DNA of 34,069 nt from an uncultured Eubacteriales bacterium (GTDB taxonomy: Bacteria; Bacillota; Clostridia; Christensenellales; CAG-917): contig URIX01000011.1 of the NCBI GenBank assembly GCA_900547975.1, forward strand, positions 1 through 34,069. Reading direction: 5' to 3'. The notes beneath the pieces were generated by a model, which was not told the DNA's origin, did not search any database, and saw only the letters and a program-made list of their open reading frames with translations. Position numbers and translations under genes: made by a program. This document shows, in pieces, positions 17,471 through 25,921 of the stretch; position 1 is the first letter of the stretch, and every line of letters starts with the position of its first letter.

Positions 17471-19690
17471 ATGCAACTTGCAGGCGAAATAAAAGACGTC
17501 ATATTCGCAAGCGCGGACACGGGCTATACGGTTCTCGATATGAGATGCGAGGACTCCGTTTTTACCGTTGTCGGTATTTTTCCGCCCGTAAGCGAGGGTA
17601 TGAATATAAGAGTCGAGGGCAAGTTCCAAACTCGCACGACCTACGGAAAGCAGTTTTGCGCCGACAAAGTGTGGGTATCCGCGCCGTCCAAACTCGAAGG
17701 GATAAAGAAGTTTTTGGGCAGCGGTCTTATATCGGGACTCGGTCCGGTGACGGCGCAGTCTATTGTGGATATGTTCGGCGTGGATTCGCTGGAAATGATG
17801 AAATATCCGATGGAACTTGCAAAGGTAAGAGGCATATCGCTGAAGCGCGCGACGGAATTCGGAATGAATTACGCCAAAGTGCAGAAAATGCAAGACGCGG
17901 TTATGTTCTTGCAAAATCTCGGAATCAGCGTCAATATGTCCCTCAAAATTTACCGCACATACGATGTGAAAACCGTTGATAACGTGCGTAAAAATCCGTA
18001 TATGCTCGTTGACGACGTGGACGGAATCGGATTTGCCACGGCGGACAGAATCGCTGGTGAACTCGGCATAGAAAAGGACAGCGACTATCGTATTTGCGCC
18101 GCGATAACCTATCTTCTAAAAGAAGCGGCGACGAGAAGCGGACACAACTATTTGCCCGAAAACGACCTTTTGGCAAGCGCAATCGCACTTTTAAGTATCG
18201 ATTCGGAAGATATCGCACAAAGAGTGCGCGACAATATGATGGATATGGTTATGCTCGGCGACCTCGTGAGATACGAAACGAAAGAGCATACCGCCATACT
18301 CTTGAAAAAGAATTTCAACACCGAAAAGAGCATCGCGAGAAAACTGTTGCAATTAAAGCAAGAGGCTTCCGATTTCCGAGTGGACGTAGACCACGAAGTC
18401 GCACGGTTTGAAAAGGACGCAGGCTTTTCCCTTCACGAAAATCAAATCGCAGCAGTCAGAGAAACAATCGAAAACGGCGTGCAGATAGTCACGGGCGGGC
18501 CCGGTACGGGCAAAACGACAATCGTCAAGTGCATACTCAAACTGTTCAAGGATTTGGGACAGAGAGTCGCGCTTTGCGCGCCTACGGGCAGAGCCGCAAA
18601 ACGACTTTCGCAAGCAACGGGTGAGGAAGCAAAAACCATTCACCGTATGCTCGATTTGGACTACAAAAACGGCGAGGGTCACTTCACGTACAACGAGAAC
18701 ACTCGCTTGCCCGTAGACGTCGTGATTGTGGACGAGGTGAGTATGGTGGACGAATACGTTTTTTCCGCACTCATAAACGCGCTCGAAAGAGGCTCGCGCC
18801 TCGTGCTTGTGGGCGACAAGGATCAACTCGCTTCGGTGGGCGTGGGCAACGTGCTTAACGACCTAATCAAATGCGGAAAGTTTAACGTGAGTTATCTCAC
18901 GCAGATTTACCGCCAGAGCGAAAAGAGCAAAATCGTCACTAACGCCCACAAAATCAACAGCGGCGTTATGCCCGACATCGACAACAAGAGCAGCGACTTT
19001 TTCTTTGAGGAAAAGAACACGAGCGAGGAAATTTGCGCAAACACCATTGCGCTCGTCACTCGCCGCTTGCCCAAATACATCAACGTCGCCCCGAGCGAAA
19101 TTCAAGTGCTTTGCCCGATGAAACGAGGCGTTGCAGGCACGATAAATCTGAACAAAGAGTTGCAAAAAATAATCAATCCCCCATCGCCGCACAAGCGAGA
19201 AGTCAAACGTGCGGATTGCATTTACCGCGAGGGGGACAAGGTTATGCAACTTCAAAACAATTATCAACAGGAATGGTCGCAAACGGACGGCTTCAAAACC
19301 GTGCGCGGAAGCGGCGTTTTCAACGGCGATATAGGCGTGATTGAAAGCATAAACACGCAGATTATGCAGTTTACCGTGCGCTTTGACGATGATAAAGTGT
19401 CGATTTACGAATATAGCGATGTGGACCAACTCACGCTTGCGTACGCCGTGACCATACACAAATCGCAAGGTTGCGAGTTTGACGCGGTGGTTATCGCACT
19501 CGACGCAAACTATATGTTGCAAACGAGAAACTTGCTGTATACGGCGGTTACGAGAGCAAAGAAACTCGTCGTGATAAGCGGCAGTAAAAAGACCGTGCAA
19601 CGTATGATACAAAACAACGAAACCGCAAGACGATACTCGCTTCTCATCGAACTTATCGAGCAAGAATGGCAAGGCGGCGCGTATGATTGA
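17471..19690 (+). CDS. recD2: RecD2-type ATP-dependent DNA helicase (YrrC family)
   Basis: 739-residue SF1B 5'-3' DNA helicase of the RecBC-independent RecD2 group, acting in replication-fork and repair processes. The N-terminal domain (1-320) contains an OB-like fold and helix-hairpin-helix stretches (SGLISGLGPVTAQSI; VDDVDGIGFATADRIA). The motor has Walker A GGPGTGKTT (342-350, Lys348), Walker B VIVDEVSM, the motif III region LVLVGDKDQLASVG, YRQ, and the C-terminal HKSQG and AVTRAKK motifs. AGGGA lies upstream of the ATG. The reading frame overlaps comF by eight bases, so the two form an operon. Confidence 0.95.
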   Translation: MQLAGEIKDVIFASADTGYTVLDMRCEDSVFTVVGIFPPVSEGMNIRVEGKFQTRTTYGKQFCADKVWVSAPSKLEGIKKFLGSGLISGLGPVTAQSIVDMFGVDSLEMMKYPMELAKVRGISLKRATEFGMNYAKVQKMQDAVMFLQNLGISVNMSLKIYRTYDVKTVDNVRKNPYMLVDDVDGIGFATADRIAGELGIEKDSDYRICAAITYLLKEAATRSGHNYLPENDLLASAIALLSIDSEDIAQRVRDNMMDMVMLGDLVRYETKEHTAILLKKNFNTEKSIARKLLQLKQEASDFRVDVDHEVARFEKDAGFSLHENQIAAVRETIENGVQIVTGGPGTGKTTIVKCILKLFKDLGQRVALCAPTGRAAKRLSQATGEEAKTIHRMLDLDYKNGEGHFTYNENTRLPVDVVIVDEVSMVDEYVFSALINALERGSRLVLVGDKDQLASVGVGNVLNDLIKCGKFNVSYLTQIYRQSEKSKIVTNAHKINSGVMPDIDNKSSDFFFEEKNTSEEICANTIALVTRRLPKYINVAPSEIQVLCPMKRGVAGTINLNKELQKIINPPSPHKREVKRADCIYREGDKVMQLQNNYQQEWSQTDGFKTVRGSGVFNGDIGVIESINTQIMQFTVRFDDDKVSIYEYSDVDQLTLAYAVTIHKSQGCEFDAVVIALDANYMLQTRNLLYTAVTRAKKLVVISGSKKTVQRMIQNNETARRYSLLIELIEQEWQGGAYD

Positions 19691-20624
19691 GTCGGAAGAT
19701 AAATTGAGCGGCGAATACGAAAAGGAATCGCCTAATATCGTAAACACGGACGAAACGCAAGACGAAAAAGCGCAAGCAGAGCAAACGCAAACGGACGAAG
19801 ATTTGCAAGGCGAAATTCAAAGCGAAGATTCGCAAGACGAAAGAAAGAACGCAAAGGGCGGTAAGAGAAAAGTCGTAATGCAAAAGGTCAAGACGTTTTT
19901 CAAGAGATTGCTCGGCGAGTTCGATTCGGCTCTGTTCCCGCTCGATTGCACTTGCGACGTATGCGGCGAGGAACTCGTCGAGGACACGAGATATCGTCTC
20001 TGCTCGGAATGTATAGAGAAGTTGCCGTTTGTCAAAGGGCATATTTGTCTTAACTGCGGCGTTCCGCTCAAAGACGAGAGCGACTACTGCAATCGCTGTC
20101 AATATCAAAAGTCCGCGTTCGTGAAGAACCGCTCGCCGCTCGTATACGACGGCGAAGTGAAGAAGTTGATATACAAACTGAAATTCGGCAAGAAAACGTA
20201 TATCGCTCAAACGCTCGGCGCGCTTATGGCGGACAAGTTTATCGAGTGCGGTTTTGATTCGGAAATCATCGTCTTCGTGCCGATGACCGACGAGGAAGTG
20301 AAGAAAAGAGGATTCAATCAAGCCGAACTTTTGGCGTACGAGGTGGGAAACAGGCTTAATATCGCCGTTCTTCCCGCGCTCGTCAAGGTGAAAGACACCT
20401 CGCAGCAAAAGGAACTCAAAGGCAAGGACAGAGCAAACAACCTCGACGGCGCGTTTGCTTGCGCGTTCGAGCAAGTCAAAGGAAGAAAGATTTTGCTTAT
20501 AGACGACGTTTTCACTACGGGCGCGACCGCAAACGAGTGCGCAAAGACGTTGCTCAAAGCAAAAGCGAGAGAAGTGTGCGTGCTGACTGCCGCAGTCACG
20601 CAACTTAAAATCCCAAACGAATGA
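19683..20624 (+). CDS. comF: ComF family protein (phosphoribosyltransferase fold) with acidic N-terminal extension
   Basis: 313 residues. From about residue 76 it is a ComF/ComFC protein: a Cys-rich zinc module (Cys89, 91, 94, 107, 110, 122, 125, 136, 139) followed by a phosphoribosyltransferase domain with the PRPP loop KILLIDDVFTTGATANEC (about 267-284). ComF proteins assist DNA uptake or recombination, but the biochemistry is poorly settled. Residues 1-65 are a low-complexity Glu/Gln/Asp/Lys-rich extension not typical of the family. The ATG at 19683 overlaps the end of recD2, with AAGGCGG upstream; an internal ATG at 19878 would remove the extension but lacks a good site. Pairing with recD2 hints at a role in processing imported DNA. 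Confidence 0.88.
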   Translation: MIESEDKLSGEYEKESPNIVNTDETQDEKAQAEQTQTDEDLQGEIQSEDSQDERKNAKGGKRKVVMQKVKTFFKRLLGEFDSALFPLDCTCDVCGEELVEDTRYRLCSECIEKLPFVKGHICLNCGVPLKDESDYCNRCQYQKSAFVKNRSPLVYDGEVKKLIYKLKFGKKTYIAQTLGALMADKFIECGFDSEIIVFVPMTDEEVKKRGFNQAELLAYEVGNRLNIAVLPALVKVKDTSQQKELKGKDRANNLDGAFACAFEQVKGRKILLIDDVFTTGATANECAKTLLKAKAREVCVLTAAVTQLKIPNE

Positions 20625-20630
20625 TATAGA

Positions 20631-20659
20631 TTGATATATGCAAATTTATATAGTATAAT
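20631..20659 (+). promoter_or_regulatory. secA promoter
   Basis: TTGATA (20631-20636), 17-base spacer, TATAAT (20654-20659). The start would be near 20666, shortly before AAAGGTGA and the secA ATG. Confidence 0.88.
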
Positions 20660-20685
20660 TTGCTTAAACATAATAAAGGTGAACT

Positions 20686-23346
20686 ATGGCACTTTTTAAC
20701 GAAAACAAATTTAAGGTCAGAAAACTCAACAAAATCGCCGACAAAATCGAGGCTCTCGCGCCCAAATACTCGGCGATGGACGACAATACGCTCGTAAGTC
20801 AGACGGACGTGCTCAAAAAGAGGCTCGCAGACGGCGAAACGCTCGACCATATTCTTCCCGACGCATACGCGGTTGTGAGAGAAGCGGGCGAGAGAGTGCT
20901 GGGTATGCGCCACTTCCACGTTCAACTTATCGGCGGCATCGCGCTTCATCAGGGACGTATCGCGGAAATGGGTACGGGCGAAGGCAAGACGCTTGTCGCA
21001 ACGCTTCCCGCGTACCTCAACGCGCTCACGGGCAAGGGCGTTCACGTCGTCACGGTCAACGACTATCTCGCAACGCGTGACGCGGCGTGGATGGGCAAAC
21101 TCTACAAGTTTTTGGGACTTACCGTCGGCGTCGTCGTGCCGCAAATGAGCGTCGAAGAAAAGAGAAAGGCGTATCAAAGCGATATAACCTACTGCACAAA
21201 CAACGAACTCGGCTTCGACTTTTTGCGCGACAATATGGTCGTGAGAAAGGCGGACAAGGTGCAACGCGAACTCAATTACGCCATAATCGACGAGGTTGAC
21301 TCCATTCTCATAGACGAGGCGAGAACGCCACTCATCATTTCGGGCAGAGGCGGAAAATCCAGCGAACTTTACAAGAGCGCGGACAATTTCGCGCGTCAGT
21401 GCAGAGAGGGCGACGATTTCACTATCGAAGAAAAAGAAAAGACGATAATGCTCACCGATCAAGGTATCGAGAAAGCGGAAAGATTCTTCCGCGTCGCAAA
21501 CCTCACCGACCTCGAAAACACCGACCTTTATCACCACATTCAAGCCGCGCTCAAAGCGCACTTCATTATGAAGCGCGACACCGATTACATCGTCAGCGAC
21601 GGCGAAGTGCTGATAGTGGACGAATTTACGGGGCGTATTATGATAGGTCGTCGCTACAACGAAGGTTTGCATCAGGCGATAGAAGCAAAGGAACATGTCC
21701 AAATCAGAAGCGAGAACAAGACACTTGCGACGATAACCTTCCAAAACTTCTTCCGTATGTACAAAAAACTCGCCGGTATGACGGGTACTGCAAAGACCGA
21801 AGAAGACGAATTCGAGGGCATATACGCGCTCGATGTCGTCACTATTCCGCCGAACAAGCCCTCAAGGAGAGTTGACGAACACGACCAGATTTACACCAAA
21901 GTCAGCGGAAAAATCACCGCAATCGTGCAAGACATCATCGACCATCACGCGACGGGGCAACCCCTTCTCGTCGGTACGATAAGCGTCGAAAAGAGCGAGC
22001 AACTCAGTGATATTTTGAAGCGCAAGGGCATTCCTCACAATGTTTTGAACGCAAAATTCCACAAGCAGGAATCCGAGATAATCGCGCAAGCAGGCAGACT
22101 CAATTCTGTCACTATCGCGACGAATATGGCGGGACGCGGAACGGATATTATGCTCGGCGGCAACGCGGACTTTCAAGCGAAACAACGTATGGAAAAGGAC
22201 GGCTATCCGCTCGAAGTCATCGAAATGGCGTCCTCGCCGCACGCGAGCAATGACCCCGCGATTATCGCCGCAAAAGAGGTGTACAAGCACCATTACGACG
22301 CATTCAAGGCAATCTGCGACGAAGAGAAAGAGAAAGTCGTCGCACTCGGCGGTTTGCGCATTATCGGCACGGAACGCCACGAAAGCAGACGTATCGACAA
22401 TCAGTTGAGAGGACGTAGCGGACGTCAGGGCGACCCCGGCAGTACGGTTTTCTACATCTCGATGGAAGACGACATCGCGCGTATTTTCGGCGGCGACAGA
22501 ATGAAAGCCATTGCCGAAACTATGCACTTGCCCGACGATGTGCCCATCTCTAACGGTATAATCACAAAGCAAATCGAACGAGCGCAAAAAATCGTCGAGG
22601 GCAGAAACTACTCGATAAGAAAGCAGGTTTTGAGTTACGACGACGTTATGAACGCGCAACGCGAAATCATCTACAAAGAGAGAGGAAAAGTGCTTGACGG
22701 TATGGACGTACACGAGCAAATCCTCGATATGATAGACGACCTTGCAGAAGAAATCATCGGCTACTACGCCGACTACAAGACCGATTATCAGACGTGGGAT
22801 TATGCGGCGTTCAACCAATCTCTCGAACAAAAAATGCTTCCGCAAGGCACGAACCTTATGACCCCCGAACTTTGCTCGTGTTTCGACGTGTACAAACTCA
22901 AAGACGCGGTTTTGAAAGTTGCGCTCAAAGATTATAACGACAAAATCGAAGCGACGAAAGCGGACGGATTCGACTTCGGCGAACTCGAAAGAGTGGTGCT
23001 TTTGAAGACGGTCGACTCGAAGTGGATGGACCACATCGACGCAATGGACGCTCTGAGACGAGGCATAGGACTTCGCGGCTACGGTCAGCGCGACCCCGTC
23101 ATCGCATACCGCCAAGAAGGCTGGGATATGTTTGAAGATATGGTGTCGAGGATTCATTCCGAAACCGCTTCCATACTTCTCAAAATCCACGTCGAAAAGA
23201 GGGAAGACGGCTCTACGTCGTCCGTAAGACAGAACATCGCGGCGGCGCAAAAGAGCGTGCGCTCGGACAAAAAAGTGGGCAGAAACGACCCGTGTCCGTG
23301 CGGTAGCGGTCTTAAATATAAGAACTGTTGCGGAAAGAACAAATAA
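20686..23346 (+). CDS. secA: SecA preprotein translocase ATPase
   Basis: 886-residue motor that drives unfolded preproteins through the SecYEG channel; works at the inner face of the membrane. Visible features: Walker A region MGTGEGKT (95-102), VTVNDYLA, IDEVDSILIDEARTPLIISG (201-220), TNMAGRGTDI in the second nucleotide fold, GLRIIGTERHESRRIDNQLRGR-type motif VI, and a C-terminal zinc-binding tail CPCGSGLKYKNCC. AAGGTGA precedes the ATG. It has its own promoter. In most Bacillota an hpf gene lies between comF and secA; none is present here. SecE is encoded at 31355 in the same window. Confidence 0.98.
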   Translation: MALFNENKFKVRKLNKIADKIEALAPKYSAMDDNTLVSQTDVLKKRLADGETLDHILPDAYAVVREAGERVLGMRHFHVQLIGGIALHQGRIAEMGTGEGKTLVATLPAYLNALTGKGVHVVTVNDYLATRDAAWMGKLYKFLGLTVGVVVPQMSVEEKRKAYQSDITYCTNNELGFDFLRDNMVVRKADKVQRELNYAIIDEVDSILIDEARTPLIISGRGGKSSELYKSADNFARQCREGDDFTIEEKEKTIMLTDQGIEKAERFFRVANLTDLENTDLYHHIQAALKAHFIMKRDTDYIVSDGEVLIVDEFTGRIMIGRRYNEGLHQAIEAKEHVQIRSENKTLATITFQNFFRMYKKLAGMTGTAKTEEDEFEGIYALDVVTIPPNKPSRRVDEHDQIYTKVSGKITAIVQDIIDHHATGQPLLVGTISVEKSEQLSDILKRKGIPHNVLNAKFHKQESEIIAQAGRLNSVTIATNMAGRGTDIMLGGNADFQAKQRMEKDGYPLEVIEMASSPHASNDPAIIAAKEVYKHHYDAFKAICDEEKEKVVALGGLRIIGTERHESRRIDNQLRGRSGRQGDPGSTVFYISMEDDIARIFGGDRMKAIAETMHLPDDVPISNGIITKQIERAQKIVEGRNYSIRKQVLSYDDVMNAQREIIYKERGKVLDGMDVHEQILDMIDDLAEEIIGYYADYKTDYQTWDYAAFNQSLEQKMLPQGTNLMTPELCSCFDVYKLKDAVLKVALKDYNDKIEATKADGFDFGELERVVLLKTVDSKWMDHIDAMDALRRGIGLRGYGQRDPVIAYRQEGWDMFEDMVSRIHSETASILLKIHVEKREDGSTSSVRQNIAAAQKSVRSDKKVGRNDPCPCGSGLKYKNCCGKNK

Positions 23347-23431
23347 CGAAAACGGTGTTTTATAGAGCAAATTTCGCCATATAAACATCGTACCGTGCAA
23401 AATACGGTGACGCTATAATAGGAAAACCAAT

Positions 23432-24541
23432 ATGTTAGATTACAACGAACCGAGAAACCGACTAAAAGAAATGCGCGCGGAAACGGTGCGCGCTTACGAA
23501 AGCATAAATCCCGTAAAAATCCGCGACAGAATCAAAGAACTCGAAGCGATACAAAACGCCGACGGATTTTGGGACGACCCCGACAACGCAAAGAAAGTGT
23601 CCAAAGAAATAAGTCAGTTGCAAAGCAAAATCGAGAAGTTCGAAAAGATGATTGCGCGCATAGACGACGCTCTTGACACAATCGACATCGTGGAACTCGA
23701 AGGGGACGAAGCGGAAGACGAGAAGATTCTCACGACCGTTCACGACCTCTCGGAAGCGGTGGAAAGTTTGTCGCTTGCAACGCTCTTGAGCGGCAAATAC
23801 GACTCGCTCAACGCAATCCTTACCTTGCACGCGGGCGCAGGCGGTACGGAAGCGCAAGACTGGTGCAGTATGCTTTACAGAATGTACACGCGCTATTGCG
23901 AGCGCACGGGCTGGACTTGCACCGAACTCGACTATCTCGCAGGCGACGAAGCGGGCATAAAATCCGTTACGTTCAGAGTCGAGGGCGACAACGCGTACGG
24001 CTATCTCAAAGCGGAAAAAGGCGTTCACAGACTTGTGCGTATCTCGCCGTTCGACGCAAACGCAAGACGTCATACGTCCTTTGCCTCTCTCGAAGTTATG
24101 CCCGAAATCATCGATACGTCCGAAATCGAAATTCGCCCCGAAGATTTGAAAGTGGACACCTATCGCTCGTCGGGCGCGGGCGGACAACACGTCAACAAAA
24201 CCGAATCGGCAATCCGCATTACGCACATCCCGACGGGTATTATCGTGGCGTGTCAGAACGAGAGAAGCCAGATTCAAAACCGCGAAGTCGCAATGCAAAT
24301 GCTTCGCTCCAAACTCATTGAAAAGCGCGAGCGCGAGCGTGAAGAAGAAGCGGCGCAAATCAGCGGACAACTCAAAAAAATCGAGTGGGGAAGCCAAATC
24401 CGCAGCTACGTCTTCTGTCCGTACACGATGGTCAAGGACCACCGCACGAACTACGAAACGGGCAACGTGCAAGCGGTTATGGACGGCGATCTCGACGGAT
24501 TTATCAACGAGTATCTCAAACTTTCGTCAATACAAAAATAA
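23432..24541 (+). CDS. prfB: Peptide chain release factor 2, without programmed frameshift
   Basis: 369-residue RF2, which releases the peptide at UGA and UAA stop codons. The stop-recognition tripeptide Ser-Pro-Phe is at 205-207 and the catalytic GGQ at 240-242 (SSGAGGQHVNKTESAIR). Full length matches the family. The reading frame is continuous: the usual in-frame UGA with CUUUGAC slippery site near codon 25 is missing, so autoregulation by frameshifting is not available. AGGA lies ahead of the ATG, and a TATAAT at 23414-23419 may mark a weak promoter. A small hairpin (ACCGT/ACGGT, 23392-23408) lies between secA and this gene. Confidence 0.97.
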   Translation: MLDYNEPRNRLKEMRAETVRAYESINPVKIRDRIKELEAIQNADGFWDDPDNAKKVSKEISQLQSKIEKFEKMIARIDDALDTIDIVELEGDEAEDEKILTTVHDLSEAVESLSLATLLSGKYDSLNAILTLHAGAGGTEAQDWCSMLYRMYTRYCERTGWTCTELDYLAGDEAGIKSVTFRVEGDNAYGYLKAEKGVHRLVRISPFDANARRHTSFASLEVMPEIIDTSEIEIRPEDLKVDTYRSSGAGGQHVNKTESAIRITHIPTGIIVACQNERSQIQNREVAMQMLRSKLIEKREREREEEAAQISGQLKKIEWGSQIRSYVFCPYTMVKDHRTNYETGNVQAVMDGDLDGFINEYLKLSSIQK

Positions 24542-24562
24542 GATACGAACAAGCAATTTTCG

Positions 24563-24633
24563 ACGGTGCGCATTTTGCGTGCCGTTGCTGTTTTGCAAGG
24601 CGCAAAACCTTGTAAAAGCGGTATTCTAACCGC
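24563..24633 (+). terminator. Three consecutive hairpins between prfB and tsaD
   Basis: The 114-base gap contains three stem-loops in a row: 24563-24585 (nine pairs, two of them G-U, followed by TGCTGTTTT), 24591-24617 (TTTTGCAAGG/CCTTGTAAAA), and 24618-24633 (GCGGT/ACCGC). The first two can act as a terminator or attenuator, though the U tracts are imperfect. Confidence 0.55.
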
Positions 24634-24655
24634 ATAAAATCATTTTTACGAAACA

Positions 24656-25684
24656 ATGAACGATTTGCAGAATGAGCAAGGTTTAACGGTGCTTGCCATA
24701 GAGTCGAGTTGCGACGAAACCGCTTGCGCGATTGTGCGCGACGGCAGAGAAGTCGTGTCAAACGTGGTTGCCACGCAAATAGAAATACACCGTCGATTCG
24801 GCGGCGTCGTTCCCGAAATCGCGAGCAGAAATCATACGTTGGCAATAGAAAACGTCGTAAAAGAAGCCCTCGAGCAAGCGCATATGACAAAGGACGATAT
24901 AGACGCGGTTGCCGTAACTTACGGCGCAGGGCTTTTGGGCGCGCTTTTGGTGGGCGTAAACTTTGCAAAGGGACTCGCCTACGCGTGGCAAAAGCCGCTG
25001 TTTGCAGTATCTCACGTCAAAGGACATATCGCCGCAAATTATATCGACAGCAATCTTAAACCGCCGTACCTTTGCTTGCTTGCAAGCGGCGGACATACCG
25101 CAATCGTAAAAGTGCTCGATTACGAGCATATCGAACTCATTGCGCAGAGCCGAGACGACGCTTGCGGCGAGGCGTTCGACAAGGTTGCAAGAGTGCTCGG
25201 ATTGCCCTATCCCGGCGGTCCCGAAATTCAAAAATTAGCGCGCGAAGGAAAGCCTGTTTACAATATGCCCGAACCCAAATCGAGCGGGTTAGATGACCTG
25301 TATTTCAGTTATAGCGGACTCAAAACGTTTGTCATAAATCTCGTTCATAACCTTGAACAGAAAGGCGAAGAAATACCTCGTGCCGACATCGCCGCAAGTT
25401 TTCAAAAATGTGCCGTATCGCAACTTGTCGATACCCTTGAAAAAGTCATTCGAGCAACCGGAATAAAAGACATAGCCGTCGCCGGCGGCGTCAGCGCAAA
25501 CGAGGAACTTCGCCGTCGTTTCGACGAACTCGCCTCAAAAGGGTGCAACGTTCATTATCCCAAACTCAAGTATTGCACCGACAACGCCGCAATGATAGGC
25601 GCAGCCGCTTGTTTCCTAATAAAGAGCGGAGCGGATGAGGCTGATTTAACCCTTGACGCCCGTGCCACCGTCCCCCTCAGGTGA
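24656..25684 (+). CDS. tsaD: TsaD, tRNA N6-threonylcarbamoyladenosine transferase subunit
   Basis: 342-residue ASKHA-fold protein (Kae1/TsaD/YgjD) that transfers the threonylcarbamoyl group to A37 of tRNAs reading ANN codons, with TsaB and TsaE. Motifs: the start LAIESSCDETACAI, GVVPEIASRNH, the metal-binding HVKGH (His119 and His123), LLASGGHTAIV, GEAFDKVARVLGLPYPGGP, VAGGVSANEELR and CTDNAAMIG. The length matches. No strong ribosome binding site is seen before the ATG (AACA only). The last codons CTC AGG TGA lie inside the left arm of the inverted repeat beginning at 25675, so the stop codon belongs to that element. tsaB and tsaE are not in the window. Confidence 0.96.
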   Translation: MNDLQNEQGLTVLAIESSCDETACAIVRDGREVVSNVVATQIEIHRRFGGVVPEIASRNHTLAIENVVKEALEQAHMTKDDIDAVAVTYGAGLLGALLVGVNFAKGLAYAWQKPLFAVSHVKGHIAANYIDSNLKPPYLCLLASGGHTAIVKVLDYEHIELIAQSRDDACGEAFDKVARVLGLPYPGGPEIQKLAREGKPVYNMPEPKSSGLDDLYFSYSGLKTFVINLVHNLEQKGEEIPRADIAASFQKCAVSQLVDTLEKVIRATGIKDIAVAGGVSANEELRRRFDELASKGCNVHYPKLKYCTDNAAMIGAAACFLIKSGADEADLTLDARATVPLR

Positions 25685-25801
25685 TGATTGAGCGAATAAC
25701 TGTGTCAACGCCCGTCTGCTCCAAAATCACGTACAGTTTGTACGTTGGGTTTTGTTTCAGACGGGCGTTTCCTTGTTCTTCATCTCAATCATCACCTGAG
25801 G
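25675..25801 (+). repeat. Hairpin element H1 with 18-bp perfect inverted ends
   Basis: The ends CCTCAGGTGATGATTGAG (25675-25692) and its exact reverse complement (25784-25801) enclose a core GCGAATAACTG (25692-25702), a ten-base stem CGCCCGTCTG/CAGACGGGCG (25709-25718 and 25758-25767), an inner hairpin CGTACA/TGTACG, and a tail TTTCCTTGTTCTTCAT (25768-25783). Core and tail recur in H2 (25818) and, more loosely, H3 (33527). The stem followed by a T-rich tail could terminate tsaD transcription, but the conserved flanks exceed what a terminator needs. Confidence 0.8.
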
Positions 25802-25817
25802 CAGGGTAAGAAAACGG

Positions 25818-25916
25818 GCGAATAACTGCGGCAGAGGCTTTTTGTTCACTCGTCACGTACGGTTTGATACGTTAGGCGGATTCGCAAAAGAGCGTTTCCT
25901 TGTTCTTCATCTCAAT
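25818..25916 (+). repeat. Hairpin element H2
   Basis: Second copy of the H family, in direct tandem with H1. It keeps GCGAATAACTG (25818-25828), a central CACGTAC segment and the tail TTTCCTTGTTCTTCATCTCAAT (25895-25916). Its stem sequence is different: GCTTTTTG (25837-25844) pairs with CAAAAGAGC (25885-25893) with a bulge, and ACGTA/TACGT (25855-25859 and 25868-25872) form the inner hairpin. The 18-base outer arms of H1 are absent. Confidence 0.75.
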
Positions 25917-25921
25917 AGAGA

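Noticed and set aside
25675..25916. Integron attC sites
   Set aside because: Variable stems with conserved ends recall attC sites, but the RYYYAAC and GTTRRRY core sites are missing, no gene cassettes lie between copies, and there is no integrase gene in the window.
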